Positions 8,493 to 18,755 of a DNA stretch of 64,000 nucleotides are shown piece by piece. The position numbers and the translations under genes were made by a program. Source of the DNA: Actinomycetota bacterium (lineage in GTDB: Bacteria > Actinomycetota > Actinomycetes > Actinomycetales > Microbacteriaceae); assembly GCA_018268515.1 (NCBI GenBank), contig JAFDWK010000016.1, positions 32,112-96,111 on the forward strand, written 5' to 3'. Each line of letters begins with the position of its first letter. Position 1 is the first letter of the stretch. Below the pieces are notes generated by a model. That model made no database searches. It was not told where the DNA came from and saw only the letters and a list, made by a program, of their open reading frames with translations.

Positions 8493-9923
8493 TCAGGAGG
8501 CGGATCCCTGCACGCGGGCGATCCAGTCCTCGATCTCGGCGGAGGTGCGCGGGATGTCCGCCGAGAGGTTCACGGGGCCGTCGGCGGTGATCAGGATGTC
8601 GTCCTCGATGCGCACGCCGATGCCGCGGTACTCCTCGGGCACCGTCACGTCGTCGATCTGGAAGTACAGGCCGGGCTCGATCGTGAACACCATGCCGGGC
8701 TCGATCAGTCCGTCGTAGTACATCTCGCGACGTGCCTGGGCGCAGTCGTGCACATCGATGCCGAGGTGATGGCTGGTGCCGTGCACCATGTAGCGGCGGT
8801 GCTGGCCGCCTCTGTCGGCATCGAGCGCCTCCTCGGCGGTCACCGGCAGCAGGCCCCACTCGGCCGTGCGGCGGGCGATCACGTCCATCGCGGCGGCATG
8901 CACCTCGCGGAACGGCACGCCGACCTTCGCGGCGGCGAAGGCCGCGTCGGCCGCTTCGACCACGGTGTCGTAGATCCGGCGCTGCACGTCGCTGAACGTG
9001 CCGCTCACCGGCAGCGTGCGGGTGATGTCGGCGGTGTAGAGGCTGTCGGCCTCGGCGCCGGCGTCGATGAGGATCAGGTCGCCGGGCAGCACCGCGCCGT
9101 CGTTGCGGGTCCAGTGCAGGTAGCAGGCGTGCGGGCCGGATGCGGCGATCGTGTCGTATCCCTCCCAGTTGCCGTCGCTGCGGGCGCGCTGATGGAACAC
9201 GCCCTCGACGATGCGCTCGCCGCGGGGGTGCGCGACCGCGCGGGGCAGGTCGCGGATGATGTCGTCGAAGCCGTGCGCGGTGATCTCCACGGCCCGGCGC
9301 ATCTCGGCGATCTCGTACTCGTCCTTGACGAGGCGCAGCTCGGAGACGACCTGGGTGAGCTCGGCATTGTCGTCGACGACCAGGTCGTCGTCGCCGGCGG
9401 CGAACTCGTCGAGGTGGGCGGTCGCCACACCCAGGTCGGCGGCGACACCGGCCAGCGCCGGACGCGGGCCGATCCAGAACTCGCCGATCGTGGCGTCGGA
9501 GTAGAACTCGCTCGTGGTGCGGTCGGCGCGCTCGCGGAAGTAGAGGGTCACGTCGTGGCCGTCGGCGGTGGGCTCGAAGACGAGCAGCGAGTCCGGTTCG
9601 GAATCGGCGGCCCAGCCGGTGAGGTGGGCGAACGCCGAGTGCGCGCGGAACGGATAGTCGGTGTCGTTGCTGCGCTGCGCGAGGGAACCGGCCGGGATCA
9701 CCAGGCGCTTTCCGGGGAAGGCGGCGGAGAGGGCCGCGCGGCGGGCGGCCGCGTACGGCGCCTGTGCGCGCGGTGCCGGCAGGGACTCGGGGCGCTCGGC
9801 CCAGCCCGTGGAGATGGTGTCCAGGAAGCCCTGCGGGAAGGGCTGGCGGCGGTTGGTGCTCGTCGAGACGGCCGCGGTGGCGGCGTCGCCCGGCTGCTCG
9901 ATCGTGTCGTGCTCGGAGGTCAT
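8493..9923 (-). CDS. Xaa-Pro aminopeptidase (aminopeptidase P, M24B)
   Basis: 476 aa. The N-terminal aminopeptidase P domain (residues ~40-200; RLVIPAGSLAQRSNDTDYPF) is followed by the pita-bread M24 domain. Metal ligands can be read in LILIDAGAEADSLYTADITR (two Asp), MVHGTSHHLGIDVHD (His), FTIEPGLYF (Glu) and GVRIEDDILIT (Glu). The enzyme is a di-manganese exopeptidase that removes the N-terminal residue before proline, in the cytosol. The ATG at 9923 has an AGAGGA ribosome binding site ~8 nt upstream. It appears to be transcribed alone, with terminators before and after. Confidence 0.9.
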   Translation of the reverse strand: MTSEHDTIEQPGDAATAAVSTSTNRRQPFPQGFLDTISTGWAERPESLPAPRAQAPYAAARRAALSAAFPGKRLVIPAGSLAQRSNDTDYPFRAHSAFAHLTGWAADSEPDSLLVFEPTADGHDVTLYFRERADRTTSEFYSDATIGEFWIGPRPALAGVAADLGVATAHLDEFAAGDDDLVVDDNAELTQVVSELRLVKDEYEIAEMRRAVEITAHGFDDIIRDLPRAVAHPRGERIVEGVFHQRARSDGNWEGYDTIAASGPHACYLHWTRNDGAVLPGDLILIDAGAEADSLYTADITRTLPVSGTFSDVQRRIYDTVVEAADAAFAAAKVGVPFREVHAAAMDVIARRTAEWGLLPVTAEEALDADRGGQHRRYMVHGTSHHLGIDVHDCAQARREMYYDGLIEPGMVFTIEPGLYFQIDDVTVPEEYRGIGVRIEDDILITADGPVNLSADIPRTSAEIEDWIARVQGSAS

Positions 9924-9971
9924 GGATCCATCCTCTCACCGGCTGGCGGGAAGACGGATCCGGACGGGGAA

Positions 9972-10006
9972 GGGGCCCGGCCCGTCGAGACGACGAGCCG
10001 GGCCCC
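9972..10006 (-). terminator. Hairpin terminator downstream of the subtilase gene
   Basis: 10-bp stem GGGGCCCGGC/GCCGGGCCCC, 20 nt past the subtilase stop, followed by TTCCCC on the minus strand; it isolates that gene from pepP. Confidence 0.6.
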
Positions 10007-10025
10007 GGTGCCGGGGCGGGTCAGA

Positions 10026-11528
<1,503 letters not shown>

Positions 11529-11700
11529 CGGTGAGGGTCCTCTCGTGGGGGTTGGAAACCGACAGAGGGTCGGCGCGGGCGGATAGCCCTGCATCGTTTC
11601 TATCGGTCGCTCCCAGCTATTTCAATGCTTGCTGATAGCGGAGTATCAGGGTAGGACGCGGATCCGCATCCGGCGTCACACGACCCATGGTCCGCCGGGC

Positions 11701-11706
11701 TAGCGT
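11701..11706 (+). promoter_or_regulatory. -10 hexamer TAGCGT of the DUF3054 gene
   Basis: Ends 7 nt before the ATG. The intervening GGAGGGC could also act as a ribosome binding site, so leaderless and leadered readings are both possible. Confidence 0.4.
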
Positions 11707-11713
11707 GGAGGGC

Positions 11714-12109
11714 ATGACCGAAGTCGCCCCTGACCGCCGATCCGCCCTGTCCTGGCCCTGGGCGGTGGGGATCGACGTGGTGCTCGTGATCGTGTTCGCC
11801 GCGATCGGGCGCGCGAGCCACGAGCATTCCGTGGACCCCCTCGGCGTGCTGGAGACCGCCTGGCCGTTCCTGGTGGGGCTCGCGGCCGGCTGGGCCGTGC
11901 TGCGCGCCTGGCGCGCACCGGCCGCGCCGCTGCGCACCGGAGCGCTGCTGGTCGTGATCACCGTGGTGCTCGGGATGATCCTGCGCGTCGTGAGCGGCGG
12001 CAGCACGGCGATCGCGTTCATCATCGTCGCCACCGTCACGCTGCTGGTGTTCCTGGTGGGGTGGCGGGCGATCGCGGCCCTGGCCTCCCGGGCGCGCGCT
12101 CGGCGCTGA
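11714..12109 (+). CDS. DUF3054 family membrane protein
   Basis: 131 aa with four predicted transmembrane helices (WAVGIDVVLVIVFAAIGRAS, WPFLVGLAAGWAVLRAW, LLVVITVVLGMILRVVSGGS, AFIIVATVTLLVFLVGWRAI). The R-A-S-H-E-H and R-V-V-S-G-G motifs fit DUF3054, a small actinobacterial membrane family of unknown function. Start at 11714 chosen because it gives a short charged N terminus directly before helix 1 and fits the promoter spacing. It is convergent with the phosphatase-family gene that follows. Confidence 0.75.
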   Translation: MTEVAPDRRSALSWPWAVGIDVVLVIVFAAIGRASHEHSVDPLGVLETAWPFLVGLAAGWAVLRAWRAPAAPLRTGALLVVITVVLGMILRVVSGGSTAIAFIIVATVTLLVFLVGWRAIAALASRARARR

Positions 12110-12142
12110 ACTGCGGCAGGCGCTGCCGTCAGGAACCCGCCG

Positions 12143-13177
12143 TCACGAGGTCGCGCGCTCCAGCTGGGTGATCAGGGCGCGATGGTCGCTGCCGCCGGGA
12201 CCGGCAGGCAGCACGGCGGATCCGCTGGCGCGCCACTGCGCCGTCGCCATCACGTGGTCGATGGGCGCGCCGACGAGGGCCGGCACCGACGTCGGCCAGG
12301 TGCCGACCGCTCCGGATCCGGAGCGCGACGCGGCATCGCGGCAGGCACCGAGATCCCCGCCCGCGGTGCCGAGCGCGCCCATGTGGTCGAGGGTCGCGTT
12401 GAAGTCGCCCGCGAGGATCACGTTCCTGCCGGCGGGGCACTGGTCCGCGACCCAGCGCAGATCCTCGGACCAGCCCGCCATCTCGTCCTGACGCGGTGCG
12501 ACGGTGTGCACGGCGACCACGGTGGGGCCCTCGCCGTCCACCGGCATCACCACGGCGCTGGGCACCGAAGAGGTGTTGCTGGATCCGTCGGCGGACGAGG
12601 GGATGACGGAGTAGTCGCCGAGCGCGGGGGAGATCAGCACCGTGGTCTGCCAGGAGTCCGGGCCTTTGGTGATCTCGGGACGGTATTGCACGTGATGCAC
12701 CCACATCGGGTGGCCGGCATCGCGCAGCTTCAGCGCGATGTCCTCGCCCACCGCCTCGGTGGTCTCGGGCAGCGCCACGATGTCCGCCTGCTGCGCGACG
12801 ATGGTGGTGGCGATCTCGTCGGCGGAGACCGCCTCACCCGCGGTGTTCCAGGCCAGCACCCGCACGCTCGAGGAGCTCTTCTGCGGCAGGGCCTGGGTCA
12901 TGTCGACGCCGCGCAGCGCGAGGATCGCCGCCGAGGCGCCGCCGCCGAGCAGGGCGACGACCGCGATCGAGGCCGCGAACCCGCGCAGCGGCCGGGCGAA
13001 CAGCAGCAGCAGCGCCAGCAGCAGGATCGCGCCGTAGGCCAGCACGAGCACGCCGCGGGAGGCCACGATCTGCGTGATCGGGAAGGTCTGCTCGAGGTGG
13101 AAGAACTGCGGCCAGGTCACGATCGCGGTGGCGATCGCGAAGAGGACGGTGAGGAGGATCCCGATCAGTCGAAGCAT
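12143..13177 (-). CDS. Membrane-anchored endonuclease/exonuclease/phosphatase family protein
   Basis: 344 aa. Three N-terminal transmembrane helices (residues ~3-22, 43-62, 69-89) precede an EEP fold domain with the expected catalytic series: VLAWNTAG (Asn), IVALPETTEA (Glu), ILAGDFNATLDHM (Asp, Asn), APIDHVMAT (Asp, His) and GSDHRALI (Asp, His). The catalytic domain is predicted to be extracytoplasmic. Family members hydrolyse phosphodiesters of nucleic acids or lipids; substrate unknown. A TAGGCT hexamer lies 8 nt upstream of the ATG on the minus strand. Divergent from the PHP gene. Confidence 0.85.
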   Translation of the reverse strand: MLRLIGILLTVLFAIATAIVTWPQFFHLEQTFPITQIVASRGVLVLAYGAILLLALLLLFARPLRGFAASIAVVALLGGGASAAILALRGVDMTQALPQKSSSSVRVLAWNTAGEAVSADEIATTIVAQQADIVALPETTEAVGEDIALKLRDAGHPMWVHHVQYRPEITKGPDSWQTTVLISPALGDYSVIPSSADGSSNTSSVPSAVVMPVDGEGPTVVAVHTVAPRQDEMAGWSEDLRWVADQCPAGRNVILAGDFNATLDHMGALGTAGGDLGACRDAASRSGSGAVGTWPTSVPALVGAPIDHVMATAQWRASGSAVLPAGPGGSDHRALITQLERATS

Positions 13178-13283
13178 CGCCTTCGAGCCTAGGCGAGCGG
13201 ATCTGTGAGGGTTCTGGTGCGCGGCTGAGGGTCCGCCCCGGGAACGGCGCGGCGCGGGACGGGCCGCGCACTCGAGGGATCGC

Positions 13284-13289
13284 TACGCT
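13284..13289 (+). promoter_or_regulatory. -10 hexamer TACGCT of the PHP gene
   Basis: Ends 6 nt before the ATG (spacer CAAAGG); no longer leader is possible from it, so a leaderless transcript is predicted. Confidence 0.5.
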
Positions 13290-13295
13290 CAAAGG

Positions 13296-14186
13296 ATGAC
13301 CGATGCCGATCCGACGTCACGACCCCCGCTCTTCGACGGGCCGATCGATCTGCATCTGCACTCCCACCGCTCCGACGGCACCGAGGACCCGGCGACCCTC
13401 GTCGAGCGCGCCGCGCAGGAGGGGCTGCGCACGATCGCGCTGACCGACCACGACACGACCGACGGCTGGGTCGAGGCGGCGGAGGCGGCGACGGCGCACG
13501 GGATGACGTTCATCCCCGGCATGGAGCTGTCCTCGAAGGACGGCTGGCGCAGCGTGCACGTGCTCGCCTACCTGTTCGACCCGACGGATCCGGATCTCGT
13601 CGCGGAGACCACGCGGATCCGCGACGACCGGATCGGGCGGGCGGAGCGGATCGCGCGCAACATCGCCCGGGACTATCCGCTGCGCTGGGAGGACGTGCTC
13701 GCGCAGACCGATCCCGGCGCGACCGTCGGCCGGCCGCACATCGCCGACGCCCTCGTCGCGCGCGGCATCGTGCGCGACCGCGGCGAGGCGTTCGACGGGA
13801 TCCTGCATCCGCGCCAGGGCTACTACGAGGCGCACTACGCGCCGGATCCGCTCACCGCGATCGAACTGGTCCTCGGCGCGGGGGGAGTGCCCGTCATCGC
13901 GCATCCGGCGGGACGCGAACGCATGACGGATCAGACCCTGCGGCGCCTCATCGACGCCGGTCTGGCCGGGCTCGAGATCCACCACCGCGAGAACACCGCC
14001 GAAGGGAGGGTCTGGCTGCACCGGATCGCCGCCGAGCACGACCTCATCGTGACCGGCTCCAGCGACTATCACGGCGCCGGCAAGCCCAACGTCCCCGGCG
14101 AGAACACCACGGATCCGGCCATGCTGCAGCGCATCATCGACCGCGGATCCGGATCCGCCCCGGTGTACCCGGTCCGGCCCCGGTAG
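13296..14186 (+). CDS. PHP domain phosphoesterase (YciV/RNase AM-like)
   Basis: 296 aa. Metal-binding motifs of the PHP domain are all present in order: IDLHLHSHRSDGTED, IALTDHDTTDGW, FIPGMELSS, VPVIAHPAGRE and VTGSSDYHGAGKPN. Trinuclear-metal phosphoesterases of this subgroup (TrpH/YciV) act on 3'-phosphoadenosine phosphate or as 5'-3' exoribonucleases. The gene is single, with its own promoter, and faces the DEAD-helicase gene across the repeat region. Confidence 0.85.
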   Translation: MTDADPTSRPPLFDGPIDLHLHSHRSDGTEDPATLVERAAQEGLRTIALTDHDTTDGWVEAAEAATAHGMTFIPGMELSSKDGWRSVHVLAYLFDPTDPDLVAETTRIRDDRIGRAERIARNIARDYPLRWEDVLAQTDPGATVGRPHIADALVARGIVRDRGEAFDGILHPRQGYYEAHYAPDPLTAIELVLGAGGVPVIAHPAGRERMTDQTLRRLIDAGLAGLEIHHRENTAEGRVWLHRIAAEHDLIVTGSSDYHGAGKPNVPGENTTDPAMLQRIIDRGSGSAPVYPVRPR

Positions 14187-14310
14187 CCGGCCCCGGCGAG
14201 GTACCCGCTCCCGGGGCCGGCGAGGTACCCCGCCCCCGGGGCCGGCAAGGTACCCCGCCCCCGGGGCCGGCAAGGTACCCCGCCCCGGGGCCGGCAACCA
14301 CCCCGCGAGA
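14187..14310. repeat. Tandem GC-rich repeat, ~25-bp unit, about four to five copies
   Basis: Units starting near 14213, 14238, 14263 and 14287 share GGGGCCGGC(A/G)AGGTACC followed by CCGCCCCC; a diverged copy lies at 14187-14212. Periods are 25, 25 and 24 bp. Each unit is rich in inverted GGGG/CCCC and contains the palindrome GGTACC. It lies between convergent genes and encodes nothing credible. Confidence 0.8.
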
Positions 14311-14374
14311 CTGCAAATGGGCGACGAGACTGCACGTTTGGGGTGCAGTCTCGTCGCCCAGATGGAGTCTCGCG
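14304..14374. repeat. Nested inverted repeat with CGAGACT core (REP-like, possible bidirectional terminator)
   Basis: Inner arms TGGGCGACGAGACTGCA (14318-14334) and its perfect complement (14344-14360) enclose a 9-nt loop. Outer arms CGCGAGACT (14304-14312) and AGTCTCGCG (14366-14374) enclose those. Direct copies of GCGA(C)GAGACT also lie within each half, so the element is built from one motif used four times. Confidence 0.8.
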
Positions 14375-14416
14375 GTCAGGGGTGAGCCCGAGGCGGGGCA
14401 GGGGAGCGCAGCGGGG

Positions 14417-15940
14417 TCAGGCCCCGGTCTGCGGCGCGCTGCCGGCGGCCGCACCTCCGGACGGGCGACGGCGGCGCCGGCGGCGGCGCTGCGCCGCGGG
14501 CTTGCCGTCGTGGTGCTCCGCGCCCTGGCCGTCGTGCGTGCCGGAGCCCTCGGCGGCGCGTTCGTCGTCATCGGATCCGGCGGTCTTGGCGGCGGGGGTC
14601 TCCGCGCCCTCGGCGAACGTGGATCCGACCCCGTCCTCCGCACGGCGACGGCGACGGCGGCGACGCGTGGTGCCCTCGTCCGTGCCCTCGGCGGCGGCAT
14701 CGGCGGCGCGCTGCGGCTCGCGCTGCTTGCGTGCCGGCTTCTCGGAGACCGGGGCGGTGACCAAGCGGCCCTTGGTGCCGACCGGGATGTTCAGGTCTTC
14801 GTACAGATGCGGGCTGGACGAGTACGTCTCGGTCGGCTCGGGCTGGCCGAACTCGAGGGCGCGATTGATGAGGGCCCACTTGTGCAGGTCCTCCCAGTCC
14901 ACGAACGTCACCGCGATGCCGGTGCGGCCAGCGCGTCCGGTGCGGCCCGCGCGGTGCAGGTACGTCTTGTCCTCGTCCGGGATGGTGTGGTTGATGACGT
15001 GCGTGACGTCGTCGACGTCGATGCCGCGGGCGGCCACGTCTGTCGCGACCAGCACGTCCTTCTTCCCCGCCTTGAACGCGGCCATCGAGCGCTCGCGCTG
15101 ATCCTGGCCCATGTCGCCGTGCACGCCGCCGACGTTGAAGCCGCGATCGCTGAGCTCGTCCACGAGACGTTGCGCGGCGCGCTTGGTGCGCGTGAAGATC
15201 ACGGTCTTGCCCCGGCCCTCGGCCTGCAGGATGCGCGCGATGACCTCGTCCTTGTCCAGCGAGTGCGCGCGGTAGACGAGGTGGCGGATGTTGGCCTGGG
15301 TGAGGCCCTCGTCGGGGTCGTTCGCACGGATGTGGATCGGGTTCGTCATGAACCGGCGGGCGAGCGCGACGATCGGACCGGGCATGGTCGCCGAGAACAG
15401 CTGGGTGTGCCGCACGGCCGGGACCTTCGAGAAGATCTTCTCGATGTCGGCGAGGAAGCCGAGGTCGAGCATCTTGTCGGCCTCGTCGAGCACGACCTCG
15501 GTCGCGCGGGAGAGGTCGAGCAGACGCTGGTTGGCGAGGTCGATGAGCCGGCCCGGGGTGCCGACGACGATCTGCGCGCCGGCCTTGAGCTGCTCGATCT
15601 GCCCCTCGTACGCCTTGCCGCCGTAGATCGCGACGACGCTCGTGGAACGGCCCGAGGTGAGCAGATCCATGTCCTCGTACACCTGCACCGCGAGCTCGCG
15701 GGTCGGCACCACGATGAGCGCCTTGACACCGGGCTCGGGGTCGATCCCCAGGCGCTGCACCACGGGGATGCCGAATCCGAAGGTCTTCCCGGTGCCGGTC
15801 TTGGCCTGGCCGATGATGTCCTGGCCGGGCAGGCCCAGCGGGATGGTCTGCTCCTGGATGGGGAACGCGTCCACGATGCCCTTGGCCGCGAGCGCGTCCA
15901 CGATGTCCTGATCGATGCCGAGATCGGCGAAAGAGGTCAC
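14417..15940 (-). CDS. DEAD-box ATP-dependent RNA helicase
   Basis: 507 aa. The Q motif (FADLGIDQDIVDALAAKGI) is followed by AKTGTGKTFGFGIPV (motif I), VLDEADKMLDLGFL (II), FSATMPGPIV (III), ATDVAARGIDVDD (V) and HRAGRTGRAGRTG (VI). The ~130-residue tail after the helicase core is basic and low complexity (TRRRRRRRRA and AAQRRRRRRRRPSGG), a likely RNA-binding extension. It resembles RhlE/CsdA-type helicases of ribosome assembly and mRNA decay; mycobacterial RhlE has a similar genomic neighbourhood (DUF3107, AdnAB). The downstream end faces the inverted repeat at 14304-14374. Confidence 0.9.
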   Translation of the reverse strand: MTSFADLGIDQDIVDALAAKGIVDAFPIQEQTIPLGLPGQDIIGQAKTGTGKTFGFGIPVVQRLGIDPEPGVKALIVVPTRELAVQVYEDMDLLTSGRSTSVVAIYGGKAYEGQIEQLKAGAQIVVGTPGRLIDLANQRLLDLSRATEVVLDEADKMLDLGFLADIEKIFSKVPAVRHTQLFSATMPGPIVALARRFMTNPIHIRANDPDEGLTQANIRHLVYRAHSLDKDEVIARILQAEGRGKTVIFTRTKRAAQRLVDELSDRGFNVGGVHGDMGQDQRERSMAAFKAGKKDVLVATDVAARGIDVDDVTHVINHTIPDEDKTYLHRAGRTGRAGRTGIAVTFVDWEDLHKWALINRALEFGQPEPTETYSSSPHLYEDLNIPVGTKGRLVTAPVSEKPARKQREPQRAADAAAEGTDEGTTRRRRRRRRAEDGVGSTFAEGAETPAAKTAGSDDDERAAEGSGTHDGQGAEHHDGKPAAQRRRRRRRRPSGGAAAGSAPQTGA

Positions 15941-16090
15941 AGTCTTTGATTGCCTGTCCGGCGGGCCTGGCGAGGCGCCGCCTCGATTGAGAGGTCCACG
16001 CCGGATCCGTATGCACAGGCGCGGGGCTCCGATCCGTCGCCGGAGCAGTATTCAGCCTACCGGAGCACGGATCCGGAACCGGTGCTGAAG

Positions 16091-16096
16091 TAGGGT
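16091..16096 (+). promoter_or_regulatory. -10 hexamer TAGGGT of the ferritin-like gene
   Basis: Ends 6 nt before the GTG start (spacer GGTGCC). This geometry favours the first of two adjacent GTG codons as the start. Confidence 0.45.
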
Positions 16097-16102
16097 GGTG
16101 CC

Positions 16103-16816
16103 GTGGTGAGGTGGTTCTGGCAGCGCGACAAGGCGCCGCGACGCGCGCTGGTGCTCCGTTCCCGGGGAGATCTGGGGGATGCCACCCGCGTCGACTTCGC
16201 CGAGCTGGCGCCCGAGCTGAACACCTTCCTCGGTCAGGCCGCGTACCTGCAGCTGGGGTACTTCGAGACGCTCACCCGGCTCATCAGGGCGACCGACGAC
16301 CTCGCGGAGAAGGAGATCCTGACCCGCGCCGCGGGGGCCGCGCTCGCCAAGCATCACGGCATCGTCGCGATCATCGCCGCGCAGGGCGACGCGCCCACGG
16401 AGGTGATGCTGCCGTTCCGCGAGCAGCTCGACGCCTTCCGCCGCAAGACGCTCGGCCCGCGCATCGCGGAGACCATGCTCGCCGTGTACCTGACCGCGGG
16501 CATGCTCGACGACTTCTACCTCGCCCTGGCCTCCAGCTACGGCGACACCGGGGCGAAGGTCGCCCGGATCCTCTCCGAGGCCGACGACCGGCACGAGATC
16601 ATCGGGATCGTGCAGGCCACGATCGCCAGCGACGAGCAGTGGCGCTCACTGCTGTCGATGTGGGGCCGCCGGCTCGTCGGCGACACCATCCTCGTCGCGC
16701 GCGCGGCGCTGCGCCCGCACCTTCCGGGTGCGGAGAACGACCGGCTCGAGCCGGTGTTCACCGAGCTCATGGGCGCGCACGCCCGCCGCATGGACGCGAT
16801 GGGGCTCGCCTCCTAG
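16103..16816 (+). CDS. Ferritin-like fold protein (MiaE-like tRNA hydroxylase relative)
   Basis: 237 aa, mostly alpha helical. Helices carry spaced acidic and His residues suited to a di-iron site: FLGQAAYLQLGYFETLTRLI, EKEILTRAAGAALAKHHGIV, AVYLTAGMLDDFYLALASSY and LSEADDRHEIIGIVQATIAS. The layout is that of the actinobacterial ferritin-like proteins related to tRNA-(ms2io6A)-hydroxylase that sit beside a DEAD-box helicase. Function in these bacteria is unproven. Start codon is GTG 16103, fixed by the promoter spacing; the next GTG, 3 nt on, is an alternative. Confidence 0.75.
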   Translation: MVRWFWQRDKAPRRALVLRSRGDLGDATRVDFAELAPELNTFLGQAAYLQLGYFETLTRLIRATDDLAEKEILTRAAGAALAKHHGIVAIIAAQGDAPTEVMLPFREQLDAFRRKTLGPRIAETMLAVYLTAGMLDDFYLALASSYGDTGAKVARILSEADDRHEIIGIVQATIASDEQWRSLLSMWGRRLVGDTILVARAALRPHLPGAENDRLEPVFTELMGAHARRMDAMGLAS

Positions 16817-16844
16817 CGACGGGCGCGGCGCTCCTGCGGCGCGG

Positions 16845-18545
16845 TCAGGGTACGAGCACGTCGTCGCCGAGCACCGCCCGGGCGGTGAGCATCCCGCCCG
16901 AGAGCGAGGCCGAGTCGAATCCCGACTGGGTGAGCAGGCGATGGGCGATGTGCGAGCGCACGCCGGATCCGCACAGCGCCCGTACGGGGCGGCCCGCGGC
17001 GGCGGCGCGCACCTCGTCGAGGCGGTCGCGCAGCTCGGTGTGCGGGATGTGCAGGGCGCCGGGAAGATGCCCGGCGGCGTACTCCGCGGCGCTGCGCACA
17101 TCGAGGATCAGGGCCTGCTGCCGCAGTCGCTCCCAGTCCTGCGCGTACCAGAGGGCGAGCGTGCCGTCGAGGACGTTCGTGCCGACCATGCCGGCGAGGT
17201 TCACCGGATCCTTCGCGCTGCCGTAGACGGGGGAGTAGGCGAGATCGAGGTCGATGAGGTCGGCCGCGGTGAGGCCGGTGCGGATGGCGGTGGCCAGGAC
17301 GTCGATCCTCTTGTCGACGCCGTCGCGGCCGACGGCCTGCGCCCCGAGCAGGAGCCCGTCGCCGCGGCGGATGTGCACGACGAGCGCCATCTGGGTCGCC
17401 CCGGGGAAGTACCCGGCGTGCTGCGTGGGGTGCAGGTGAAGGGTGTCCGCCTCGATGCCCGCCTCCCGCAGCGCGGCGCTGTTCGCCCCGGTGAGGGCAG
17501 CCGTGATCCCGCCGACGCGGACGATCGCGGTGCCCACGGGGGAAGGCACGGGCCGCGCCGAGGCGGGACGGAGGATGTGGTCCGCGATCGCGCGGCCCGC
17601 CCGGTTCGCGGGCCCGGCCAGCGCGACCGGCCTGCGCAGTCCGGTAACGGCGTCGACGGAGAGGACCGCGTCGCCGGCCGCATAGACGTCGGGCAGGTTC
17701 GTGCGTCCGTGCCCGTCGACGAGGATCGCCCCGCGCTCGCAGACGACGCCCGCGGCCTCGAAGACGGCGGTGTCGGGCCGCACGCCGACCGAGAGCAGGA
17801 CGATGTGCGCCTCGAGGCGGCGTCCGTCCGCGAGCACGACGACGTCGTGGCCGTCGAGGTGCTCGACCTCCTGGGCCGCGACACCGGTGTGGACGGTGAT
17901 CCCCAGCCGGCGCAGCTCGGCGGCGACCGGTGCGGCCATCTCGGTCTCGAGCGGGGGCAGCACGTGGGCGGCGAGCTCGACGAGGTCCACCTCGAGCCCC
18001 TGGCGTCGCAGGGCCTCGGCCGCCTCCAGGCCGATGAAGCCCGCGCCGAGCACGACCGCGCGCCGGGCCGGCGCCGCGGTGCGCTCCTCGATGCGCTCAC
18101 GCAGCCGCACCGCGTCCTCGACGGTGCGCAGGGTGCTGACCCGCGGCGAGTCGAGCCCGGGGAGCGCTGGGCGCATCGCGACCGCGCCGGGGGCGAGGAT
18201 GAGCGCGTCGTACGACAGCTGCTCCTCGCTCTGCGGGCCACGCACCGTCACCGTCTTGCGGGCGGCGTCGAGGCCCGTGGCCTCGTGATGCACGCGCACG
18301 TCCAGGTCGAGCGCGGCGCGCAGGGTCGCCGGTGTCTGCACGAGCAGGCTGTCCTGATCCTGGATCTCGCCGCCGACGTAGTAGGGCAGCCCGCAGTTGG
18401 CGAAGGAGACATGCGCCCCGCGCTCGAGTACGATGATCCGGGCGTTCTCGTCCAAGCGGCGGGTGCGTGCTGCGGCGCTCATCCCGGCGGCCACGCCGCC
18501 GACGATAACGATCCGGCGCCGTCGATCGTTGCTGGCCACGGTCAT
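16845..18545 (-). CDS. CoA-disulfide reductase-like flavoprotein fused to a rhodanese domain
   Basis: 566 aa. FAD site IVIVGGVAAGMSAAARTRRL (residues ~11-30); redox Cys in VSFANCGLPYYVGG, the single-Cys motif of CoA-disulfide reductase/NADH oxidase; NAD(P) site VVLGAGFIGLEAAEALRRQG; FAD-contacting DVYAAGDAV. The C-terminal ~100 residues are a rhodanese domain (LILDVRSAAEYAAGHLPGAL) with an active Cys in ALCGSGVRS. CoADR-rhodanese fusions reduce CoA persulfides or polysulfides and pass sulfane sulfur. The ATG overlaps the zinc-ribbon gene stop by 4 nt, and the operon is divergent from a CsoR/CstR-type repressor, so a role in persulfide detoxification is a well-supported inference. Cytosolic. 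Confidence 0.9.
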   Translation of the reverse strand: MTVASNDRRRRIVIVGGVAAGMSAAARTRRLDENARIIVLERGAHVSFANCGLPYYVGGEIQDQDSLLVQTPATLRAALDLDVRVHHEATGLDAARKTVTVRGPQSEEQLSYDALILAPGAVAMRPALPGLDSPRVSTLRTVEDAVRLRERIEERTAAPARRAVVLGAGFIGLEAAEALRRQGLEVDLVELAAHVLPPLETEMAAPVAAELRRLGITVHTGVAAQEVEHLDGHDVVVLADGRRLEAHIVLLSVGVRPDTAVFEAAGVVCERGAILVDGHGRTNLPDVYAAGDAVLSVDAVTGLRRPVALAGPANRAGRAIADHILRPASARPVPSPVGTAIVRVGGITAALTGANSAALREAGIEADTLHLHPTQHAGYFPGATQMALVVHIRRGDGLLLGAQAVGRDGVDKRIDVLATAIRTGLTAADLIDLDLAYSPVYGSAKDPVNLAGMVGTNVLDGTLALWYAQDWERLRQQALILDVRSAAEYAAGHLPGALHIPHTELRDRLDEVRAAAAGRPVRALCGSGVRSHIAHRLLTQSGFDSASLSGGMLTARAVLGDDVLVP

Positions 18546-18727
18546 CGCCCGAGGATCCTGGCCAGGAGTCCGCCCCGGGCGGGAGTGGCCGCATCGATCT
18601 CGGCCTGCGTGTGCCGGCCGCCGCACCACTGGGCGGCCGGAACGGTGCGCTTGACCTCGGACACATGCTGGCCGCACCCGGCCCAGGTCGTCTTCCCACA
18701 CGTCTTGCACGTCACTGCACGGCACAT
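18542..18727 (-). CDS. Small zinc-ribbon-like protein, first gene of the sulfur operon
   Basis: 61 aa with five Cys: M-C-R-A-V-T-C-K-T-C-G-K-T-T-W-A-G-C-G-Q-H at the start (Cys 2, 7, 10, 18) and a Cys at about 35 in QWCGGRH. The pattern C-x2-C-x7-C-x2-H suggests a single zinc ribbon or a redox-active thiol cluster. Small proteins with TCKTCGKTTWAGCGQH are common in actinobacteria, but I know of no assigned role. AGGAG lies 6 nt before the ATG. Its position before the CoA-disulfide reductase gene and after two CsoR-type operators suggests a thiol or persulfide-linked task (inference). Confidence 0.75.
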   Translation of the reverse strand: MCRAVTCKTCGKTTWAGCGQHVSEVKRTVPAAQWCGGRHTQAEIDAATPARGGLLARILGR

Positions 18728-18755
18728 GCCTGCTCCTCGTCCCGGGAGGTCTCGG

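Noticed and set aside
14187..14310. CRISPR-like array
   Set aside because: Units are contiguous with no spacers, GC-rich, and no cas genes are present.
14069..14335. Minus-strand frame with repeated GYLAGPG-type residues
   Set aside because: It is the translation of the non-coding 25-bp repeats and part of the antisense of the PHP gene; no ribosome binding site and no start context.
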